Part shown: in pieces, positions 22,511 through 34,108 of the stretch
How positions within the stretch are numbered: position 1 is the first letter of the stretch
Layout: every line of letters begins with the position of its first letter
Assembly (NCBI GenBank): GCA_013397845.1
Contig: VZTG01000475.1
Span: 62,314-126,313, forward strand
Direction: 5' to 3'
DNA: 64,000 nt
Origin: Melanocharis versteri
Taxonomy: Eukaryota > Chordata > Aves > Passeriformes > Melanocharitidae
Made by a program: the position numbers and the translations under genes
The notes under the pieces: generated by a model
What the model was told of the DNA's origin: nothing
What the model saw: only the letters and a program-made list of their open reading frames with translations
The model's database searches: none

Positions 22511-25098
22511 ACAGTAATTATTTTAAGTAAACTTTGAATAATGGGACTCCTATAGAGCTGCTAAATCAGGAATGCCTTGGGCAAAAGAACAGGTGACATC
22601 CAGGTCTGTGTCTGATAATAAAGCAGTGGTATTGCAGGAGGCTCTTCTAACACATTACAAAAATTGTCACAACCAAGACAGATATAGAAATATATGTGTA
22701 TATATAGGCTATGGCTGGTCTACATTTCTTCCTCACTTCCCTTGAGACAGCCAGGACATGTTTTGTCCCTCTTTCCCTGACACCTTCTCTCTCTTCTACT
22801 TCCTTATTATTACTATTAATATTTTTGGAAGTTGCTCACTTGGAGCAATGGAAAAGTTTCACTGAGCGAACTGGTGTCAACCCACACAACTTCTGGAACT
22901 CTCAGAAGATCCCATCCCTTTGTGTAACCAGCACTATGCTGGGAGCTTTCTGTGCCAGGAAGGGGTTACTGAGACCTCTGAAGAGCCCTGGCTCCAGAGC
23001 TCTTCACCAAGAGATCAACTATCAAGTCTTATCCAAGAGTCTGTAGGGAGAGACCTTTACCATTTATATTCAAGGTGTTTGCTATAGGAACAATGGGAAA
23101 TAAAAAGGGAATGACCAGAAAGGCAGCTTAGCTCCACCAGAATCTGCTGGCAAAGCTGCTGAATTTTTAAGGGCACTAGTATAGACCTTTTCTCTACAGT
23201 CTTTGTGCTTTTAATAGCAGCTGAGAGTGGAGATTCTTGGCCTGGGGCTGGGTCCTTCTTTCCCCACTATCCCACCAAAGAGGGAGAAGCCACTGGCTGT
23301 AGGGAAGGCCAAAGTGGTTTGGAAAGGACGAAGAATTGCTGGGCTAGAATTTTCCATCTTGGGCTTCCTCAAGCACGGTGCTGTAATCTCAGGTTTTACC
23401 CAGTAATGTGTTGTGGCTGGGGTACATGTGCAAGGACTGGTCCCTTCTCTAACCCTTAAGGAGGAGAGGGGAGGAAGCAGAGTCCTGGCTGGATCATCCT
23501 TTGGACGCAGCCACGGAAGAGGCTGGCACATGGGGAGAACTGGCCTATGGCATCCTCATGGAAGAGGCAGCCTGTGACTCCACTGTACCAGAGGGGTGGG
23601 AAGGGATTCTTGGGTCCTTGGAGCAACCAAGCAGGACATGATCACTTGATCTTGCCCTGCACATTCCTCTAAAGCTGCTCTCTTGTCCCTTTTTGGGGAC
23701 TGAGTGGCCTCACTTTTCTACTGGGGCACAGAGACACAGTAGGGAAGAGACAGTGATTAACCCTATGGAAAGTGGGAAGAAGTACCTCATCCCCCCCCCA
23801 CAGCCATCCCACCCAGTGGGACACACCAGGGAAGGAGTAGAGGGAAGAGAAATGGTTACAGCTGCCTGCTTTTCCACCCAGCACGTCCTCTCCTGAAAGG
23901 CTTGGAGATCTCCTTTAGCATCTTCGTTATGTCCCTGGTGACTCACAAGGCTCTCCACCACGACAGTCTATTCCAAAGCACCAACTGCATTGCCTAGAGC
24001 TAACTGGCTTTTACTGCTTATCTGCATTCAGAGGATTTCCAGCACTGTGTAACAACCACTATTCCAAAGGAAATTATCTTCCCAATTTGCAGAAGGAATT
24101 TTATTCTCCTGTCCAAAGTGCTGAGAGTCAGCAGAGTTTGTGATAGAGTAATCACCAGTCAAGTAATTGCTGGCTCCACAATCACAAGGCTCCCTATTAA
24201 TACATGTCTAGTCCTTGAGCATTTATACAATATAAACAACATAATAATATAACACAGAGATTGCTTTTAGAAAACCATTTCTGCAAATAGGGGTTTATAA
24301 TGGAATCATTAACGAACCTTAACAATGGTGAGGATGAAACGCATGAGACAATGTCAGGCAATTCCAGACATTTCTTTCAGACAATTTCAACGCTAACAGC
24401 GGAACGTGACTGAATCCAAGAGCTGCTGCCTTTTTTTATTCAAAGGAGAATCAGTCATTGTTTCAACACTAAGTCAGAAGCCAAATTCAACTCCTCAAAG
24501 CAATCTTTCAAATCTCTCCCCCAGCCATTTCTGCTTCCTACAACAGTTACACAAGAAATGAAGAAGATACAAAACGGCTTGAAACTATGTGGAATTGGTA
24601 CTCAGCACTTCCATCAAAGTTTGCCGTTTGAAAAGCATCGGCTTCTGTGGCTACACAAAAAAAGAGCTTTGGCCATCTGTTTCTGCTCCTGCATTTCTGA
24701 TCCTTCCTTTGCGCTCTCTATCTCTGCTTTGTGTGTGCTGAAGAAAAGAGAAAAATAATATGGAGTGGAAGAGAGAGAAGGAAGCTCTGTCCCTCTCTAC
24801 AAAGCATCCACAAGTGCAATGTGATGACTGACTTACCAGGATGGCAAAACAGTTACTCCAAGCAACTACTGCAAAGTCACCATAAAATCTGCAGGCCTGT
24901 GCCACCTTACTCACCTCATGTTCATGCAAGGCACCACAGTGGGAAAACATGGGGGTTTCCCTCCAGAATTCAAGACTAAACTAAGTTTCCAGGTACCTTT
25001 AAAACAGTTCTTCATATCTTGTTGCTTGCTTCAAATTCTGTGCTTTCCAAGCCTGGAACATGTCTTAAGTTTTCTTATCGTCAGGGTCATGCTCCCCA
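22511..25098. other. Unique non-coding DNA
   Basis: No supported gene or repeat. A short TA-rich tract (ATATATGTGTATATATAG) lies near 22691. The part at about 24260-24490 has an enhancer-like AT-rich texture and is listed separately as an observation. Confidence 0.5.
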
Positions 25099-25118
25099 TA
25101 ATAAATAATAAATAATAA
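25099..25118. repeat. (TAA)n simple repeat at CR1 boundary
   Basis: An AATAAATAATAAATAATAA run directly at the left edge of the CR1 copy that follows. It may mark the AT-rich insertion site. Confidence 0.8.
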
Positions 25119-25536
25119 CAGGCTCTGGAGCACAAGTCTGATGAGAAGCAGCTGAGGGAGCTGGGGGGGCTCAGCCTGGGGAAGAGGAGGCTCAGGGGGG
25201 ACCTCCTGGCTCTGCACAACTCCCTGACAGGAGGGGGCAGCTGGGGGGAGGTCAGGCTCTGCTCCCAGGGAACAGGGTCAAGAGGAGATGACCTCAAGTT
25301 AAGCCAGGGGAAGTTTAGATTGGGTATTAGGGAAGATTTCTTCATGGGAAGACTTGTCAAGCCCTGGACCAGGCTGCCCTGGACAATGATTGAGTGCCTA
25401 TCTCTGGAGGGATTCAAAAGACATGTGGATGTGATATGTGAGGACATGGGTTAGTGATGAGCTTGGCAGTGCTGGGGGAATGGTTGGACTCGATGATCTT
25501 GGAGGTGTTTTCCAACCTGAATTATTCTATCATCAA
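25119..25536 (+). mobile_element. CR1 LINE 3'-end fragment (longest copy)
   Basis: About 420 bases of + orientation CR1 3' sequence, the longest in the window. It runs from GGCTCTGGAGCAC through CAGCTGAGGGAGCTGG, TCTGCACAACTCCCTGAC and CTCCCAGGGAACAGGG to the tail type with ATGTGGATGTG, AGTGCTGGGGGAATGG and GGAGGTGTTTTCCAACCTG. This is mostly the end of the element downstream of the coding region; no reverse transcriptase motif is visible. The copy at 60.06 kb shares nearly its whole length. Confidence 0.95.
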
Positions 25537-27910
25537 TCTACATATCCAATTCTTTTCCCTCAGGAGCCTCTATTTGTCAAGGAAGCCTGCGGTGTGAATC
25601 ACAGCAGTGTAACTACACTGGGGAAACGATAACCCAGGCTGCAGGCTTACACCCTCCACACCTGCTCCCCGTGAAGGCAAAAACCGATGGGCACTCACCA
25701 AAGCTCTGGAGACAGACCAGCACCAGCTTTATTATAAAAGGAAATCACCGAATAAGGCGTGTCTCAGGACAGATTCCTCATCCCAGCCAAGAGCCTCCGT
25801 GGCTGGAGGCCTGTGAGCTGCACCCCGTTCCCTTCTCACCACCCTCCCTGTGCAGGCACTGCCTGCAGCACCCTCTGTCCCCGGGCTCAGTAAATACTCA
25901 CCCAGACAAGGGCAGGGTGAAGCTGCAAGCTTGCTGACTCACTAACCAGACAGCAAACCAGCACTGGCAGCAGAGTCAGGACCGGGGAGTGCTGAATCAC
26001 ATCTGCTAACAAGCCTTGCACGCTCCCAGCACAGAGGGGCTGATGCCGTCAAAACACGCTCTGCTCCCTGGCTTACCCCAGCTCTGCTGGCACCGGTTAG
26101 TCATACATATTTCAGGGACCTGCTGCACAAGTAAAGGTTATTTTCTCACTGAATTTGCAACCTACATCACAGCTGGAGCTGAACTCCAGGCAACCGCAGG
26201 TTTCTCCGATCCAGAGAAGATGACAAGTGTGCTACTGCACACCCAGGGAGGGCAAATCATCACTGCTGAAGGAAAACAGCTGCACAAGTACATGGAACAC
26301 TGAATTTCCACGTTGGTAATGGCATCCATCTCACTGGACTTTGGATGCCAAAGTTTGAACCAGCCATAGCAGCATCTTTATAAAGTGAGTGGTGGGAAAC
26401 TGGTAACCTTAGAAGACAACTCACAACCTCCTCTCCTGCAGGTGTATTATAACCTGATATTAGTAACTCTGAAGGCACCCACTTCTTTCCCCCAGCTGTG
26501 AGGGCAGTAATGTGACTTGCTCCCACCTGGTCATACAGCTTTCAGACACCCTGGGTAGGGCAGATGCTCCCAGTGGGAAGCACAGTGTGTGAATGCCTGA
26601 TAAAGACATGAAAGTGTTTCTTTGACTTTAACTGACTTTAGAACAGTGCTCAGATCCAAAACTGTGCTGTTTGCTAGTTTTGAACACCACCAGCTACAAG
26701 ATCATCTAAAATCCACTTTGCATATGTCCCTGCAGCCAGCAGGTCAGTCCATTCCCAATCATTGGACTGTAAGATTCTCATAAACATGACTTTTATTGGC
26801 TCTTCCAGGCTGAGCATGTGTTTTAAGATGACAAGCTAAAAGGCCATTATCAAGTTCATTTTATCCTGCTGGAATACAGATTAGATGCAAGATGCAGAAG
26901 AGACAAACAGTCAAGCTGAGATCAAAACAGATGTATCCTACAAAGGAATTTTTATATACAGCGAAGTCAAGACTCCAGTTTGAACTTTTACTTGCTTCTA
27001 GCCAAATCAGAAGCACGCAGCAAATGCTACTTGATTCAAACAACTCAATCCAAAATAACTTCCAAGGCTTGCAGAGAAAAGAACCCTTCACCTCACTGCT
27101 GTGCCCAGTCATGTTATATGGATTTTTAAAAATTAAATTATGAAGTCCTTACTCAGTCTGAACTCTCACTGGCTTAAAAACTGCTGGATATCCCTGCTCA
27201 GCAATTAAGAATACCAGCAAAGCATTTGATTGCCAGGCAGGTGAGGGTCCTCCAGCCCCACCAGTGTGTGCCATAATCATGTGGGGTGGGCAGGACTGCT
27301 CACACCTTGTCCCTCGCTGCTGCCCTCAATCCCACTGCCCATGTCACCAAAGATGCTAAACCAGATCCAAAACTGACCCCTCATAAGCAGCTATGATTTA
27401 ATTGAGAATGTTCACATTGAAGGCACTCTACAGACTCATATGTTTTGTTCGCTGAGGCAAAACTGAACTTTATCCAGAATTTCCTGTATTTTGCAAATGG
27501 CAAGAGGTAGAGTAACTCTCTAAAATCTCACCTACTGACTGCAAGAAATACCTACTAAACCTGAAGAAATTTTAATACCCTTGGGGGTTGCATGTTTGTA
27601 CACTGATTTCTGGTTCATGTTAACATGGGCTGCTATTCTCAGTAAATCAGCCCAAGAACTCACTCTTCAATACTCACCCTGATTTTGTAACAGAAAAACA
27701 CAACGTGATCTATTTTTAGCCTTCCCGAGCAGGCAAGTCCTGGAAATAAGATAAACAGCACCAGCTGAACATCCACTCCAAGACGACAATGTGAAGATGT
27801 GCAGCAGTGCTGCAGGACAGCGGCTCCCACACCACTGAAACCAGTGCAGAACACCCACACCACCCACAGCCAGTGGTCTCCTGGCTACCAGTGGCCAGGC
27901 CCTCTGCCAC
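25537..27910. other. Unique non-coding DNA
   Basis: Nothing recognisable. The frames here (largest 95 codons) lack domains and splice support. Confidence 0.5.
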
Positions 27911-27995
27911 TGAATAGTTTGGGTCGGGAGGGACCTTTAAATCTCATCTAGTCCAACCCCCTACAATCAGAGACAGAACATCCTTCAACTGCATC
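27911..27995 (-). mobile_element. CR1 LINE 3'-end fragment, diverged
   Basis: Minus-orientation CR1 tail: AATAGTTTGGGTCGGGAGGG, then CTAGTCCAACCCCCTAC and a ACATCCTTCAACTGCATC part. It is more diverged than the others, lacks the terminal TCATAGAATCA repeat, and contains a small internal duplication (TCCTTCAACTGCA/TCCTTCAGCTGCA). Similarity to CR1 beyond 27995 is doubtful. Confidence 0.8.
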
Positions 27996-28194
27996 CTTCA
28001 GCTGCATCAACCACATCACATGTTGGTGCCTCAGCCTAATGGAAGCCCTGCCTTGACCCTGCTTTGTCCAGCTCCTTCCCCTCTGCCTCCGGGCCTAAGA
28101 ACATCCACCTGAAAGCAACCCCAAAATATCTGATGATTCCCCCACCCCCTCCCTCCACAAGCACCCAACTGACTCGAAAGTAGCAGCATCTTCT

Positions 28195-28615
28195 GCTACA
28201 GTGCTTTCGGAAAGCTTTTTATTTACTACGTGATTTTACAGACCTGACAGCCGCAGTGTCCCTGGGAAGCACAGGGATTAAAGTTTCAATTAAAATAAAT
28301 CTCAGATTTTCCTTAATCGTGCGAATTTTGAAACATAAACCACCCACCCACAAGGATCAGGAGGTACAAGCTGATGTCTCCAGAGCTGGCAAAGCAGCTT
28401 CTTAGGCTTTTTATTCTGCTGGAATATGGAAATACCATACAGCAAGAAATATTAAACTTTTAACGCAATTAAAGATGGAAGGAAAAATATTAATTGTGGG
28501 CATGGAGAGCGATTCTTCAATTTTAATAAAAATCATCCAGCGTTTCATGGAAACAGCAAATGTATCAACTTTGATGCATCTTCAATATTTTGCTGTTGTA
28601 AGAAAAAAATATGGA
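28195..28615. promoter_or_regulatory. Candidate conserved non-coding element (AT-rich)
   Basis: AT-rich, open-frame-free DNA with many TAAT/ATTA cores (for example CAATTAAAATAAATC near 28289 and CAATTAAAGATGGAAGG near 28468). It is bounded on the right by a CR1 insertion at 28622. The texture suggests an enhancer; conservation has not been tested. Confidence 0.28.
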
Positions 28616-28621
28616 TGGGCC

Positions 28622-28724
28622 CCAAGCAACCTGGTCTAGTGGAAGGTGTCCTGCCCATGTCAGGGGCTGGAATGAGATGAGCTTTAATGTCCCTTCCAAC
28701 CAAAACTATTCTGTGATTCTATAA
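28622..28724 (+). mobile_element. CR1 LINE 3'-end fragment
   Basis: The last ~100 bases of CR1 in + orientation: CAACCTGGTCTAGTGGAAGG, then CCCTTCCAACC and the terminal TTCTGTGATTCTAT. It is extremely 5'-truncated. Confidence 0.92.
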
Positions 28725-29109
28725 TTTCAGGTTGACAAAACTACTAAAAGTCACCTCCAGCATTAGAAACTCATCCATATTTACAGAAGAATCTGAAGGA
28801 AAAGAAAGTTGCTCAATGAAAAACCAAAAAGGAAACTTTTCCTTCCAGAGGAACTTTATTTCATGCACACACTGTTACTGGCCTCAGAGCCTCTGCCAGG
28901 CTGGATGGATCCTGCTGTCCTAATCCTGAAACACCAAGACAAAATGTGTTTAATACCCCACCATAAATTTCAGCTTATGGGTTTTACCCACAGCCAGGCG
29001 TGGTGAAGAGCAAGAACCTCATGGGGAACACACAGAAATCTCATCTGGAGCATGCACAGACCTCATTTGAGGAAGCAGAGCTCACCTGACTCCCTACGAC
29101 CCACCCCAC
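28725..29109. other. Unique non-coding DNA between CR1 fragments
   Basis: No feature recognised. Two overlapping short + frames (28732-28923 and 28809-29006) have no recognisable content. Confidence 0.5.
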
Positions 29110-29182
29110 CTGCTCGAGGTGGAAGGATTTAGATGACCTTTCAAGGTCCCTTCCCATCTAAACCCTTCTCTGGTTCTGTGAT
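29110..29182 (+). mobile_element. CR1 LINE 3'-end fragment, very short
   Basis: The stretch GGAAGGATTTAGATGACC, AAGGTCCCTTCCCATCTAAAC and GGTTCTGTGATCTG aligns with the + orientation CR1 tail (TTGGACTAGATGACC, GGTCCCTTCCAACC, TTCTGTGATTC). About 70 bases are left. Confidence 0.7.
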
Positions 29183-30226
29183 CTGATCATTTGAGAAGCA
29201 GTGATGGCAAAATGGCAAGGCCACGAGCTTCTGAAAAACTCAGCCTGGGCACTCCCCAGCCTGCATTTCAAACTCTTTCCACGTTTAAGAGTTTAGCAGA
29301 AAGGTTCCTACTTCACCCCGGCCACTCTGAAACTCCCTGGCAGTAAAACACAGCCCAAGTAGACAACCAGTGCTCAGCCTGCTCAATAACAAAGCATAAA
29401 TCTAGTATCCATTCCAAATATCCAATACAGCCTTTCCAGACAGGATAATAAAATCAGACGCCCAACACTTCTATTGTAGTTTTTTTTTTCCCAAGGAAAA
29501 CAGCTTAGATGTAATTGCGTGTCGGATAATTATTTGCCTTCCCAATGTTTTATTAACAAAGCTGCCAGGAGTGAAATAAGCTGTCTCCATTTTCTGGTTC
29601 TGCAATTATGAAGAGCCTCTTCTCTACCACAAGAGAGCATTTGAGTTGAGAAAACTTCCATTTTGTGCTTGTCATCGTGACTATAGAGCATGTCAGTGTG
29701 ACAGTAAATCACTCCCCATCTTTGCTATTTTTTGGGTAGCCAGCAGTTAATTAGATGGCTTAGGGCTTCTTTCAATGCCATAAATCAGAATTGCATAGCA
29801 GGCTAGGAATTCAGGGCTGGCCAGTCCCAAAATTCAGCCACCAGCATGTTCCTGTCTAGGCAGGTTCTGTGGTAGGGGTAGGAACTTGCACCATCCAACA
29901 CTGCCACCCCTACCACTCCAGATGGCATCAGAAAGTTCCTTGGATGAAGAAATACAAATAATTTTTAGGATGAAGAAATATAAATAATTTTTAGGGAAAA
30001 TTACAACATAAGACGAAGTTTGTTGCCATGTTAGTGGTGCTGCATTACATTTCCCAGCCCTCCTGATTTTAAAGGCTGGGTGCAGAATTCCCAGAGCTTT
30101 TGAAGCAGGATCTGAAGCTTCAGCAAAGATGTGAAAATGGATCAGAGAGATCATAAGTTTAAAAAAAAACAAACCCACATCTGTGTGTGGGGTCAAACAA
30201 TTTCAACAAGACAGAGGGGAGACAGA
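29183..30226. other. Unique non-coding DNA with one short tandem repeat
   Basis: No gene. It holds a T-run near 29481-29490 and the 26-bp duplication at 29943-29994 listed separately. Confidence 0.5.
29943..29994. repeat. 26-bp tandem duplication
   Basis: Two adjacent 26-base units (29943-29968 and 29969-29994) differ at one base (ATACAAATA versus ATATAAATA). Such a young head-to-tail duplication probably arose by replication slippage; it is likely polymorphic. Confidence 0.9.
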
Positions 30227-30290
30227 AAATCATAGAATAGTTTGGGTTGAAAGGAACATTAAAGATATCTAGTTCCAGTCATCTTCATGT
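30227..30290 (-). mobile_element. CR1 LINE 3'-end fragment, very short
   Basis: Minus-orientation tail AAATCATAGAATAGTTTGGG, then TTGAAAGGAACATTAAAGAT and CTAGTTCCAGTC. Only ~60 bases remain before similarity ends. Confidence 0.88.
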
Positions 30291-30548
30291 GCATTTTCCT
30301 GCCCAAAAGAAAGGATTCATTAGGCATGTCCATGTAGACAAGGCCAGGACCAAGAGGCTTTAATTGCATTAATAGGAAGTTCAGTGGGACAGCAGGTCAA
30401 CTGCTCCACAAGGACCACAGTGAACCACTAAATGAGATGATGTCAGGCAGAAAATTCCCACTGCTGGACGATTTTCAGACCAGGCTGCCCAGGATGGATG
30501 AAGTGGGGTTGAGCAGCTCAGAGCACGGGCACAGAGCAGGTCCATTTT

Positions 30549-30741
30549 CCAAAGGGTGGTCAGCCATGGCAACAATGCCCAGGGAATTGGTGGAATCACC
30601 ATCCCTGGAGGGATTTAAAAGCCGTGTGGATGTGGCACTTGGGGACATGGGTTAGTGGTGGGCTGGCAGTGCTGGGGGAACAGCAGGACTGGAGGATCTT
30701 GGAGGTATTTTCCAACCTAAATCACTCTGTGACTCTGTGAC
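30549..30741 (+). mobile_element. CR1 LINE 3'-end fragment
   Basis: Plus-orientation CR1 of the GTGTGGATGTGGCACTTGGG tail type: it starts CCAAAGGGTGGTCAGCC, goes through TCACCATCCCTGGAGGG and ends TTTTCCAACC...CTCTGTGACTCTGTGACTC. Its start may be further left (CAGACCAGGCTGCCCAGG at about 30477), with the part between diverged. Confidence 0.92.
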
Positions 30742-32329
30742 TCACTCAACCTGTATTCATGGAGCTAATAACAAAGAGGTGCTAATAATAAACACCAGCT
30801 ATTATTAGCTGGGCTGACAAGAAAAACGAGGGTGAAGGGAGCCTGCTGAGAGCTCAGAATGGGTGTCAGAAGTAGGATGTTCTGTAGAATTCCCAGAGAA
30901 GCATCCCACCACTGCATTCAAATCACTGCAGGTGGTGTTTTCCAATCTCTGTAGAACAGGGAATGCAAGACCACTGTTCAGGACAGGCAGGAAATGTTAG
31001 AAAAGCTGTCGGCAAGTACCATTTCTTGTTCATTATTTCTGTGTCTTCTTTGGAAGGAATGGATACTTGAAAGTCAGAACAGCTTCACACCCACCAGCAC
31101 CAGACACTCGATTACAGAAAATTCCTGAGGCAAATGTGAAGTCTTGGGAAAGGCTCTTATGGCAGAGCACCAGGGATTCACAGGATAGGACACAAGCACT
31201 GTGTCCCAGCCTGACACTGAACATACAGAGCTGTAGCTTTTGAAGGAAAACAGAGTGACCAAATCCCAGTTCAGTGGCTAGTTCTGTTTAAGGCCCTAAA
31301 GTAAGATTCATTTCCAGTAGCTCTGGGAGTTAACCCTAAAATCTACCACCCCTTGGTTTCTGCTATTTTATTCTGAAGTATTTTAATTTTCCATTTTAAG
31401 TGCTGATCTAATCGAAGGGTGTCTTTGCTCCTGCAAAATTCAAGATATATCAATTTACTGATGGTTAAATAATAGCCCAAAATCTCAGCTGCAAGACATC
31501 AGCCCTATTCCACCATAGCCAAGCCTCAGAGGTTAAATAATTCTGGTTATAAAGGCTCAGCACAAAACATTTTCCAGCACCCACAGAGCCCTCTGAAATC
31601 TGTGATCTGAGTGTCGAAGTCCATCTGCACTCATCAGCAGGGGTGCCACAGAGGATGCTCATGTGTACCTGGTCCAGCAGAGAGAGATCCCGTGTGAGTT
31701 TAATTCCTCCTCTTTTTTCGCCCCTCATAATTTGGGTCCACTTTTTGAAAAAAAAGCCAAATAAAACCAGATGGCAAATACAGTTAGTAGCAGCCCGAAC
31801 ATAACCAGTGCTGCAATTCAAGAGAGTTCTTTTGAAGAGTAGCAACTTTTTGAATTATCTAGGAGAAATTCTCTATGAATTCTTTGAAAAAAAACCAGTA
31901 AAATCCTCGTGCTAGAGAAATTAAAAATCTGGGTACTCAGAAATCTCCAACCTATTGTATTTCTTGCCTAATCTTCACATAATCCTCCTTAATACCTTTC
32001 AGCGTAAATCTCTGCTACGTGCAACATCTTATTAGCAAGACAATGAAGATAACACAAGAAAAGTCACTGAGCAGCATTAGGGGATTAAGGGAGGATTAAA
32101 CAGTCGTGACATGAAGAAAACGTTGAAGCTGAGTGTTCACCATAATTAGCCTGGTTCCTCATACTCTCCCTGGGTCAATGATTCAAGTCTCTGGATTGTC
32201 CTGTTGGACTGTGCTCGGTGTGAGGAGAGCACACAGGACTCAGACATTGTCTCATGACTGGTGATGGTTTTCCCACGTGAGAGAGGGACGTGGATTCTGT
32301 TCTAAACATACATGAAAAGCTGAGTGAGG
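30742..32329. other. Unique non-coding DNA
   Basis: No supported feature; the minus frame at 31465-31845 (126 codons) has no recognisable domain. Confidence 0.5.
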
Positions 32330-32564
32330 AGGGGAGATTTAGATTGGATTTTAAGAAGATTTTCTTCTCTTTGAGGGTGGGGAGGCCTGGCACAGGCTGC
32401 CCAGAGAAGCTGTGGCTGCCCCATCCCTGGAAGTGTCCAAGGCCAGGTTGGATGGGGCTTGGAGCAGCCTGGGACAGTGGAAGGTGTCCCTGCTCATGGC
32501 ATGGAGGTTGGAATTGGATGGTCTAAAAAAGGTCATTCCAACCCAAACCATTCTGGGATATACA
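32330..32564 (+). mobile_element. CR1 LINE 3'-end fragment
   Basis: Plus-orientation copy with GGGAGATTTAGATTGG, CACAGGCTGCCCAGAGAAGC, CCATCCCTGGAAGTGTCC, AAGGTGTCCCTGCTCATGGC and the tail CATTCCAACCCAAACCATTC. It is the same tail type as the 3.5 and 60.7 kb copies. Confidence 0.95.
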
Positions 32565-33784
32565 TCAGAAAATGGGTAATAAAAGTTAAACAGGCTTTTC
32601 CTAGAGAGAAACTGCATTTCTTGAGGAGGATGATACCTCTCAGCAATGTGGTTTTATGGGTACCTGAAACGTCTCTTTCCCAGAGAGGGACTGGCAGCCC
32701 CATGCACAACAAACCTCTTCCAGGGGTACCTGGACAGCTCACCCTCCCCACAGACATCCCCACCCTGGCCTGGCGAAGCAGGCACACACCCACAGTGGCA
32801 GTGGAGGCCCAGTCAGACCAGCTTTACCTGCAGGAATTGGGAAGTATTTTTCTGTAAAGTCTCCTCAGGTCCTCAGGCTGCCCACAGAACTGAGTGGTGC
32901 TTCCAAACAAGGTGGCTCTAAGTGAAACTGCTGCCATTAAGGAGATCCCTGCTGCACCTCAGTTCTCAGGGGAGTGATGTACCCCTGCTTTCACTGGCTC
33001 CCCAAGAAAGGCTTTGCAGGAGCTGGGATCAGCACCAGCAAGATCCAGCAGCCATCCACAGACTTGGAAGGCCACCGCGCTCTGCCCTTTTAAATATCCA
33101 CCCTTAATCTGAAATAAATTCTTACTCAATACTTAAAATCAAGGCTGTTTACTGCCACAGAGCACAGTATTGATCTGGCCCTGGTTTAACTTGTCAGAGA
33201 TAAATCAGAGTCCATGGCAGGATTCTGTGAAGTTATTGAAAAGCCCATCTCCTCGTTAGGGAGCGAGCTGTGCTATCAGCACTCAGTCCCCTACAATTAA
33301 TCAGGCACCCAAGTGTTCCCTTACATCCCCTGCTAGCTATTGGAACCTTCAAGCCCAAAATGACCCTCTGCTCACACTACCTGAGTGTCATGGATTATCA
33401 GTGGGCAGGAACGGGCAGGTGAGGCCAGAGCAGGTCAAACACACATTTCCTGAGAGGCTCAGCAGGGGCAACACAGCTTTACACAGCCCATGGGACAGAG
33501 TCGCTCACTCCTATTTCTAAACACCTAAGGAGGGGTTGCCCCTTTTTTCCAAAATCTTTCAGCACCTGGAATCCATGTCAGTGAAAATACAGGGTTTATA
33601 AGACTTTTTTTTCTTCTCCCTGATGACTGCCTGGCAATGTTTTGCCCCAGCCCATGCAATAAATCAGAGCGCAACAGCTGATTTCCAGCATTTCTGAATA
33701 AGCACCACATCCTGCTCTCTGCACCGGTGCACAAAAGGGCTCCTCCCAGTAAGTGCTGTTTGGGGGACAGAGGGACCATGATTA
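32565..33784. other. Unique non-coding DNA
   Basis: No supported feature. Overlapping frames between 32459 and 32921 partly run through the preceding CR1 copy and are not genes. Confidence 0.5.
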
Positions 33785-34108
33785 ATCATAGAATAACAGA
33801 ATCATAAAGTCATTAAGGCTGGGAAAGACCTCAAAGATCATCAGGACCAGAATCACGACACTCACCACTAAACCCTGTCCCCAGGTGCCACATCCACATG
33901 TTTTTTGAGTATTTTCAGGGATGGTGATACCACCCCTGCCCTGAGCAGCCTGTTCCAAATCCTGACCACCCCTTCAGTGAAGAATTTCTTCCTAATACCC
34001 AATCTGAACATCCTTTGGGACAACTTGAGACCATTTCCTCTGGTCCTGCCACTTGTTATGTGGGAGAAGGAACCAAACCCCACCTGGCTGCACCCTCCTG
34101 TCAGGAAG
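33785..34108 (-). mobile_element. CR1 LINE 3'-end fragment
   Basis: Minus-orientation copy of the type that reads AGGTGCCACATCCACATG near its tail. It starts ATCATAGAATAACAGAATCA, passes CCTGAGCAGCCTGTTCC and AAGAATTTCTTCCTAATACC, and ends near CCTGTCAGGAAG. About 320 bases are kept; no coding part. Confidence 0.95.
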
